Shown: positions 6,151 through 10,471 of the stretch, one piece after another
Layout of the letters: each line of letters begins with the position of its first letter
Position numbering within the stretch: position 1 is the stretch's first letter
Origin: JBBKWH01 sp041165345
Lineage (GTDB): Bacteria > Pseudomonadota > Gammaproteobacteria > Pseudomonadales > Moraxellaceae
DNA: 10,471 nucleotides
NCBI GenBank assembly: GCA_041165345.1
Contig: JBEANQ010000083.1
Location: forward strand, 1 to 10,471
Reading direction: 5' to 3'
Position numbers and translations under genes: made by a program
The notes under the pieces: generated by a model
What the model was told of the DNA's origin: nothing
Databases searched by the model: none
The model's input: the letters and a program-made list of their open reading frames with translations, nothing else

Positions 6151-8073
6151 TTAATCCCATGCTGCTGCAAGCACTGCACCCAATTGTGCCGACTGCGTGC
6201 TACTGAGCGTGGTTTCGCCCATGGCGGGAGGAGTCATACTGGCCATCGCATCAACCAAGGCTTGTACTTCGCTCGCTTGTACCCGACCCGACACTCCTGC
6301 AACATAGATGTTCTCAATCTGATGGGCAGTGCCAAGCGACCAATCTTTAATGGTCACCTGATCAGCGGTTCCAATCACACTGACCACTAAATCATTGCCG
6401 TTTTGAGCAAACCATAATTGATCGGTGGCAATACCCACTGAAAAATTCAGGCGATCTGCATTTGCAACCAAATCAGTATCAGTCAGTACATCAGCCCCAT
6501 CACCACGGTCAAAACGGTAACTGTCATTGCCTAGCCCACCATTGAGATCATCAGCACCCACACCACCAAACAGTGTGTCGTTGCCTGCACCACCCATCAG
6601 GGTATCGTTACCTGCACCACCCGCCAAACTGTCATTGCCTGCACCACCATCCAATAAATTATTGCCAGCAGCACCCGTCAAGCGATTACTCAGATCATTG
6701 CCAGTTAAATTCAATGCGCCAGCACTTTTGATCGCACCATGCTCAACATTGGCGCTTAGGGTGTAGTTCACGTAAGTATTAACAGTGTCTGTACCTTCAT
6801 TGAGCGCCTCAATGACCGTATCAGTGGCGTCATACACACCATACAGGTCATTACCTGCCCCGCCAATCAAGGTGTCTTGCCCTGCATTACCCGTTAGGGT
6901 GTCATTGCCAACGCCACCCTCAACAATATCGTCACCCTGACCACCCACTAAACGGTCATTGCCCGCAAAACCTGTAAGAACATCGTTGCCTGTTGTGCCA
7001 CGCAGCACATCATCAGCCGCGCTACCATTGATAAAACCACCTAATACAGACTCTAGATCGACCATTTGGACGGTGCCCGCAGCGTCAGTGTACTGAACCT
7101 GCAAATGGCGGTTATCGGTACTGCTGTAGTAATCACTGATGGTCAGATGTTGAAAGCCTTGGTGCATATTCAACAGATTTGCCACCATAGAACTCATTGG
7201 GCTGTCTTTGAGCAAACCATACTCCAACACCAAATCATTACCGACCCGATTCAATGCACGCGCCAGCAATGCACTGCTGGTATTGATTCCCTCAAGCACC
7301 ACAGTGTCCATCATGCTGTCAGTGGCATGGTTACGCAGCACGTCATTGCCAGACTGCAAGACCGGTCCAAAGGAGAATCCTCCTCCGCTCACCATGCCTG
7401 TGCCACTCATGACGTAGGTATCTGCACCCAACCCACCGTCTAAGACATCATCACCAGCACCGCCATACAGGGTGTCATTGCCCGCCAACCCTAACAACAC
7501 ATCGTTGCCTGCTTGACCGTTGATGATGTCATCATTGGCTGTTCCAGAAAGCGTATCCGCACCCACGATGCCATTGACAAAACCTGACGCAACACTCTCA
7601 AGATTAACGAGCTGCGTTGCACCGGCAGTATCGGTATATTGCACTTGCAAATGACGGTTTGCGGCACTGCTGTAGTAGTCACTGATGGTCAGGTTTTGAA
7701 AACCTTGATGCAGATTTAACAAAGGAGTGACATTAAAGGGGCTGTCCTTGAGCAGGCCATACTCCAACACCAAATCATCGCCCACCCGACTCAATGAACG
7801 TGCCAGCAATGTACTGCTGGTATTGATGCCATTGAGTACCAACGTGTCCATCGCGCCGTCAGTGGCATGGTTGCGCAATACATCATTGCCAGACTGCAAA
7901 ACTGGCCCAAATGACATACCCTGTGCACTCACAAGGCCTGTGCCGCTCATCACATACGTATCTGCACCTAGCCCACCAACGAGAATGTCATCACCAGCCA
8001 AGCCGTTGATCATATCCGCAGCATCCGTGCCGATCAGGGTGTCGTTGTTGATTGTTCCATCGATTGTTGCCAC
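6151..8073 (-). CDS. RTX-type calcium-binding protein with two duplicated modules, predicted type I secretion substrate
   Basis: A 640-residue protein built almost wholly of RTX (GGxGxDxux) nonapeptides and interleaved modules. From the GTG start, RTX blocks lie at about 6-42, 169-221, 350-412 and 455-522, for example GGAGNDTLMGGAGNDTLFGG. Each binds Ca2+ in a parallel beta-roll after export. Residues 33-212 and 213-394 are tandem copies of one module (see the repeat entries). The C-terminus (about 520-640) has the usual end of such proteins: DQLWFAQNGNDLVVSVIGTA and VTIKDWS resemble the haemolysin-type calcium-binding-related domain, and a Gly/Ala/Ser-rich tail ending AVLAAAWD fits an uncleaved type I secretion signal. 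There is no N-terminal signal peptide and no lipase, protease or toxin domain, so the function is unknown: adhesin, S-layer-like or matrix protein. The start is GTG 8073 because GAGGA precedes it by 8 nt; upstream in-frame ATG 8175 adds 34 unlikely residues. No HlyB/HlyD/TolC-type genes are in the window. Confidence 0.9.
   Translation of the reverse strand: MATIDGTINNDTLIGTDAADMINGLAGDDILVGGLGADTYVMSGTGLVSAQGMSFGPVLQSGNDVLRNHATDGAMDTLVLNGINTSSTLLARSLSRVGDDLVLEYGLLKDSPFNVTPLLNLHQGFQNLTISDYYSSAANRHLQVQYTDTAGATQLVNLESVASGFVNGIVGADTLSGTANDDIINGQAGNDVLLGLAGNDTLYGGAGDDVLDGGLGADTYVMSGTGMVSGGGFSFGPVLQSGNDVLRNHATDSMMDTVVLEGINTSSALLARALNRVGNDLVLEYGLLKDSPMSSMVANLLNMHQGFQHLTISDYYSSTDNRHLQVQYTDAAGTVQMVDLESVLGGFINGSAADDVLRGTTGNDVLTGFAGNDRLVGGQGDDIVEGGVGNDTLTGNAGQDTLIGGAGNDLYGVYDATDTVIEALNEGTDTVNTYVNYTLSANVEHGAIKSAGALNLTGNDLSNRLTGAAGNNLLDGGAGNDSLAGGAGNDTLMGGAGNDTLFGGVGADDLNGGLGNDSYRFDRGDGADVLTDTDLVANADRLNFSVGIATDQLWFAQNGNDLVVSVIGTADQVTIKDWSLGTAHQIENIYVAGVSGRVQASEVQALVDAMASMTPPAMGETTLSSTQSAQLGAVLAAAWD
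6892..7437 (-). repeat. RTX gene, second copy of the ~180-residue module
   Basis: It encodes protein residues 213-394 (GTG numbering). The copy starts with GGLGADTYVMSGTGMVS and shares with the first copy FGPVLQSGNDVLRNHATD, LVLEYGLLKDSP, LTISDYYSS and NRHLQVQYTD. It carries a two-residue insertion (MSSMVANLLN against FNVTPLLN), and its last third, the RTX part, has diverged more. Confidence 0.88.
7438..7977 (-). repeat. RTX gene, first copy of the ~180-residue module
   Basis: It encodes protein residues 33-212 (GTG numbering). The module holds a leading RTX turn, a ~130-residue non-RTX segment (FGPVLQSGNDVLRNHATD to the LESV region) and a trailing RTX block. About four of five residues match the second copy over the first ~130 positions by eye. 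DNA stretches such as CCATACTCCAACACCAAATC are identical in both copies, so the duplication is visible at nucleotide level. Confidence 0.88.
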
Positions 8074-8081
8074 GATGATAT

Positions 8082-8086
8082 TCCTC
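8082..8086 (-). promoter_or_regulatory. Ribosome-binding site that fixes the RTX GTG start
   Basis: On the minus strand the sequence reads AAAGAGGAATATCATC and then GTG, giving GAGGA 8 nt before the start codon. This is the best Shine-Dalgarno near any possible start of the RTX gene, and the reason for choosing GTG over ATG 8175. Confidence 0.8.
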
Positions 8087-8424
8087 TTTTTACATGGATT
8101 AATCAGACACGTGTGTCGTGTCAGTGAAGTGTTGTTACCATTTGAAAGTGGTCTGTTTATCCAATTTGTGGTCACCCACGCATCAAAACGGATGACTCAT
8201 TCCGCAGTCAAACCTATCCTGTTAGGGGGCTGTTTTCCAGCAAAACATCATCTTTTTTTAAGTCGACTCATGGATCGTATATTTTTAAACAATCAGCGTT
8301 TATTTTCTTAAAAAATACATAGTCATGTGATGCCAATCGCTATTATTTGCACCTCAGCCATGACATCAACGGCCAAGCCCTTTGCAGTGGCTTATGGCAT
8401 ACTTTAGCCCTCCCCACAAACTGG
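8087..8424. other. Divergent intergenic region between the RTX gene and the lipoprotein gene
   Basis: No gene is supported in these ~340 bases. The part from 8250 to 8320 is strongly AT-rich and is the likely promoter zone. On the plus strand TATTAT (8341-8346) is a possible -10, and TGGCATACT (8395-8403) resembles an extended -10 close to the lipoprotein start. Neither has a good -35. On the minus strand no hexamer pair is convincing. Two dyads lie close to the RTX start: GACACG-TGTGT-CGTGTC (8106-8122) and ACCATTTGAAAGTGGT (8137-8152). Confidence 0.4.
8106..8122. promoter_or_regulatory. Candidate operator upstream of the RTX gene
   Basis: A perfect 6-bp dyad, GACACG and CGTGTC, with a 5-nt spacer lies 33-49 nt upstream of the RTX GTG. 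Its symmetry and position suit a dimeric regulator or a leader hairpin. No known consensus is claimed. Confidence 0.3.
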
Positions 8425-8766
8425 ATGCTGATTGTGACCCTACGACCGCTGCTGTTGTTGATTCCGCTCTGGTTGACCGGCTGCTCGCAAGCGCCATCAG
8501 AAGCGGACATCACCCTTGCATACCAAAAAGAAGTCGCCAACACCAATGCCATGACCAGTAAACTTGGCGGACAAGCGCTGGCCATTAAAGTGAATACAGT
8601 CAAAAAAGTAGATTGCGCTGAAAATGGCGATACCGAGCAATACACCTGTCAGGTTGAAATCGACAGTACCTTGCCGTTTGTCGGCCAACGTAAAGAAGCC
8701 ACCGAGCTAACCCTGTCTAAAAGCGAAAACGGCTGGGCTATTTTGCGCGGCCTCTCACGTTCTTAA
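8425..8766 (+). CDS. Small lipoprotein of unknown function
   Basis: A 113-residue protein with a lipoprotein signal peptide: a short basic N-region (R7), a Leu-rich core and the lipobox LTGC with lipidated C20. The mature ~93 residues start SQAPSEADITLAYQKEV and contain two further cysteines (in VDCAENG and YTCQVE) that could form a disulfide. They also contain several polar, beta-prone stretches, including DSTLPFVGQRKEATELTL. I do not recognise the family. ATG 8425 is chosen because it places a normal signal peptide at the N-terminus. GTG 8434, with GGA 8 nt upstream, is an alternative giving 110 residues, and the frame is open back to TTG 8347. The stop codon lies 2 nt before the acyltransferase start, so the two are almost certainly co-transcribed and translationally coupled. 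Residue D after the Cys is absent (S at +2), consistent with outer-membrane sorting. Confidence 0.8.
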   Translation: MLIVTLRPLLLLIPLWLTGCSQAPSEADITLAYQKEVANTNAMTSKLGGQALAIKVNTVKKVDCAENGDTEQYTCQVEIDSTLPFVGQRKEATELTLSKSENGWAILRGLSRS

Positions 8767-8768
8767 TC

Positions 8769-9659
8769 ATGCACACTTTACTGGTTTTTTTGGCACGTCT
8801 TCCCCTGCCCTTTTTACAACTGCTGGCACGGTGGGTCGCGGCACTGCTGATTTTATTTCCACATCAAGGCATGCGCTGGATTGTGCGCGTTAACCTCATG
8901 TTAGCACTGCCGCATATCGATGCAGCCACACGCCGAGCGCTAGAACGCCAGAGCGTGCGCAGCCAATGTATGACCGCATTAGAATCCATCAAATGTTGGG
9001 GCATGCCACCCGCGTACAGCATTGGCCAGATTCGGAACGTGCATGGCATCGAACACCTGCATACCGCGCTGGCGCATCCCAAAGGCATGATTGCCATCGT
9101 GCCGCATTTGGGCACATGGGAAATGATGAACGCATGGCTCAATCAATTTGGTGCGCCAGTCATCATGTACAAACCGGCAGGGCATCCACAAGTGAATGCC
9201 TTTATGTTACAAGCACGGCAACGCCTCAACGCCACCCTCGTACCGACTGATGAGCGTGGCGTACGGGCGATTTTTAAAACCCTCAAGCAAGGGGGATTTA
9301 CCATTATTTTGCCTGACCATGTGCCCGACAGCGCCGGCGGGGTCTATACGCCTTTTTTTGGCATTGACACATTAAGCTCAACACTGGTGTCAAAACTGGC
9401 GCATAAAACCGGATGTGCGCTGGTAGGGCTGTCTTGCTTGCGCCGTGACGATGGCACAGGGTTTGATGTGTATTGTGATGCACTGCCCCCAACCCTCGCC
9501 GACCCCGACTTAAGCGTCGCCGTCAGTGCACTTAACCATGCCATGCAACGGATGATTGAACGCGCACCAGCACAATACGTCTGGAGCTATCGCCGATACA
9601 AAAACACCCCAAGCCATGTTGGGGTGTATCGTTGGGATGAGCAAAAAATTTCCTTATAA
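8769..9659 (+). CDS. LpxL/HtrB-family acyltransferase (lipid A late acyltransferase-like)
   Basis: A 296-residue inner-membrane-anchored acyltransferase of the LpxL/LpxM/HtrB family, which transfers fatty acyl groups from acyl-ACP to Kdo2-lipid A or related acceptors on the cytoplasmic side. An N-terminal hydrophobic helix covers about 3-30. The catalytic HxxxxE motif is PHLGTWEMM (112-120, H113 and E118), a slight variant of the usual NHxGNWE. LPDHVPDSAGGVYTPFFG (about 192-209) matches the family's LPDQ..GG.FVPFFG block, and VWSYRRYK (about 270-277) matches the C-terminal W.Y+R+K motif. The length fits the family. There is no Shine-Dalgarno, and ATG follows the lipoprotein stop by 2 nt, indicating coupling. 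The final codons overlap a minus-strand terminator (9600-9627) and the stop codon of the convergent gene. Family assignment is firm. Whether it is LpxL, LpxM or an acyltransferase for another lipid cannot be decided. Confidence 0.92.
   Translation: MHTLLVFLARLPLPFLQLLARWVAALLILFPHQGMRWIVRVNLMLALPHIDAATRRALERQSVRSQCMTALESIKCWGMPPAYSIGQIRNVHGIEHLHTALAHPKGMIAIVPHLGTWEMMNAWLNQFGAPVIMYKPAGHPQVNAFMLQARQRLNATLVPTDERGVRAIFKTLKQGGFTIILPDHVPDSAGGVYTPFFGIDTLSSTLVSKLAHKTGCALVGLSCLRRDDGTGFDVYCDALPPTLADPDLSVAVSALNHAMQRMIERAPAQYVWSYRRYKNTPSHVGVYRWDEQKISL
9600..9627 (-). terminator. Minus-strand terminator embedded in the acyltransferase coding region
   Basis: A perfect 9-bp stem (ACACCCCAA at 9604-9612 with TTGGGGTGT at 9619-9627) has a 6-nt loop. 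Read on the minus strand it runs into TTTTT (9604-9600). It lies 26 nt beyond the stop codon of the minus-strand membrane-protein gene. On the plus strand no T-run follows, so it should not stop acyltransferase transcription. Confidence 0.75.
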
Positions 9660-10471
9660 ATTTCGCACGGCACTCTCAATCCCTTTAAAAACCTCACCAA
9701 GCAAACCTGCTCGCTGATCAAATGCATTTAAATGATGTGGCATTCCCCATGTACTGAGGTACAGTACCAAAAACCACATTGGAACCTGCTTGATGACAAT
9801 AGGCACACGCACAGACTCGGCCAGCAAAACAGCAAACCACATAAACATCAAAATATAAATCCAACGACCCCAATCGGTTGCAACGATGAATAAGGGCAGA
9901 AGGCAAACGAGAGTTAATATAAAAAAACCTATGTTTCTTTTATCCTGAAACCAGCTTGTTAAAAACATTGGGATCAAGGATAGAAAAAATAAAATAGGAT
10001 ATACAAACTGATAATCTGGAAAAACAGACATCATGTCTTTTAAGCCATCTGAACGGCTGGATTTTAGATAATCAATAGCACCATCACAAATATGCGGCGC
10101 AATCCCACGATCAATCACAGACAAACAAATTTGTATGGATTGAGATAAATCACCGTGAAAAATAATTGCGATCACAATACCAACAGCGGCGACTGTAACA
10201 AATGCTAATCCAAAACCAACAGCATTTTTTTTGTCTAAATCTCCCAATTCGTACGCACGCAGTAACACATATAAAAAAAATGGTACTGCAAACGACATCA
10301 GTTCATGCGAAAGCACACCAAACGCATATGCTAACAACAAAGCCACAAGCTTTAAAAAAGTGATTGCTTTTTTTGAGAAAATCGTCAGAAACCATAAAAA
10401 AACTACAAATAACAAATTTTCCTTTCTAGAGTTACCCAAAAAATCATGAAAAGGAAAAGTTAAAAACACTG
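9654..10471 (-). CDS. Polytopic membrane protein, C-terminal part; possibly a surface-polysaccharide polymerase or transferase
   Basis: The last 271 codons of a gene whose 5' end lies beyond the right edge; the GTG at 10469 is only the first valine in view. The protein is highly hydrophobic, with about eight helices (roughly 18-32, 35-50, 55-72, 84-104, 154-173, 179-196, 202-219 and 229-241 of the visible part) and one larger loop at ~105-152 holding two of its three visible Cys. Features seen include LSHELMSFAVPF (53-64) and VATDWGRWIY (196-205). Many helices, a single long loop and a charged DWGRW motif resemble Wzy/EpsG-type glycan polymerases and related envelope proteins, but I do not recognise a defined family. 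Base composition is strongly AT-rich compared with the rest of the window, as is common in transferred surface-glycan loci. The stop overlaps the acyltransferase stop within TTATAA, and a terminator follows inside that gene. Confidence 0.75.
   Translation of the reverse strand, partial: VFLTFPFHDFLGNSRKENLLFVVFLWFLTIFSKKAITFLKLVALLLAYAFGVLSHELMSFAVPFFLYVLLRAYELGDLDKKNAVGFGLAFVTVAAVGIVIAIIFHGDLSQSIQICLSVIDRGIAPHICDGAIDYLKSSRSDGLKDMMSVFPDYQFVYPILFFLSLIPMFLTSWFQDKRNIGFFILTLVCLLPLFIVATDWGRWIYILMFMWFAVLLAESVRVPIVIKQVPMWFLVLYLSTWGMPHHLNAFDQRAGLLGEVFKGIESAVRNL

Noticed and set aside
6527..6766. Plus-strand Pro/Ser-rich open frame and CRISPR-like short repeats
   Set aside because: The periodic signal is the antisense of RTX nonapeptide codons; units are coding, unequal and not separated by unique spacers.
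8074..8175. Upstream ATG start for the RTX gene
   Set aside because: The 34 added residues look non-coding, whereas GTG 8073 has GAGGA at 8-nt spacing and begins directly with RTX-like sequence.
8347..8424. Longer lipoprotein from TTG 8347
   Set aside because: It would place 26 mostly polar residues before the signal peptide and destroy a normal lipoprotein N-terminus.
10231..10449. 72-codon plus-strand open frame at the right end
   Set aside because: It is a shadow opposite a continuous membrane-protein frame, rich in Lys/Asn because the DNA is AT-rich, with no ribosome-binding site.

Overview
The window looks like a chromosomal segment of a gammaproteobacterium, most likely of the family Moraxellaceae or a near relative. 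The main reason is the aspartyl-tRNA synthetase: its N-terminus, its motif 2 and its C-terminus (ending in LRDLGIRLREQ-like residues) match from memory the Acinetobacter/Pseudomonas form of the enzyme. By eye most of the window is near 50% G+C, which is richer than typical Acinetobacter. The last ~800 bases are clearly AT-rich (about 27-38% G+C in lines I counted). I had no database access, so family names rest on recognised motifs.

Layout. Bases 1-105 hold the terminator of an upstream gene outside the window and the leader of an acyl-CoA dehydrogenase of the ~590-residue class (106-1881), closed by a strong terminator. Next come rsuA (16S rRNA pseudouridine synthase, 2058-2816), ccoS (cbb3 oxidase assembly, 2856-3056) and a SafE/TauE-like membrane protein with a Met/His-rich tail (3134-3967), all on the plus strand and ended by a terminator at 4129-4158. 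aspS follows with its own candidate promoter (4295-6079). A two-way terminator at 6096-6122 separates aspS from a convergent gene for a 640-residue RTX calcium-binding protein (6151-8073, minus strand), which contains two tandem copies of a ~180-residue module. A divergent intergenic region leads to a two-gene plus-strand unit: a small lipoprotein of unknown function (8425-8766) and, 2 nt later, an LpxL/HtrB-type acyltransferase (8769-9659). The window ends inside a minus-strand AT-rich gene for a polytopic membrane protein (9654-10471, 5' end missing). Its stop codon shares the hexamer TTATAA with the acyltransferase stop.

How the genes fit together. The left half is metabolic and housekeeping. 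ccoS and the SafE-like gene form a plausible copper/cbb3 oxidase assembly pair, separated here from the rest of a cco cluster. The right half, after aspS, is concerned with the cell surface: a secreted RTX protein, a lipoprotein, a lipid A-type acyltransferase and an AT-rich membrane protein of polysaccharide-polymerase appearance. In Acinetobacter, aspS is one border of the lipooligosaccharide outer-core locus, so the right side of this window may be the edge of an equivalent surface-glycan locus. That is inference.

I found no tRNA, rRNA, CRISPR array, insertion sequence or phage gene, and no clear new multi-gene defence or biosynthetic system. The points most worth checking are the Met/His-rich tail, the duplicated RTX module, the unknown lipoprotein coupled to the acyltransferase, and the composition break at the shared stop codons.
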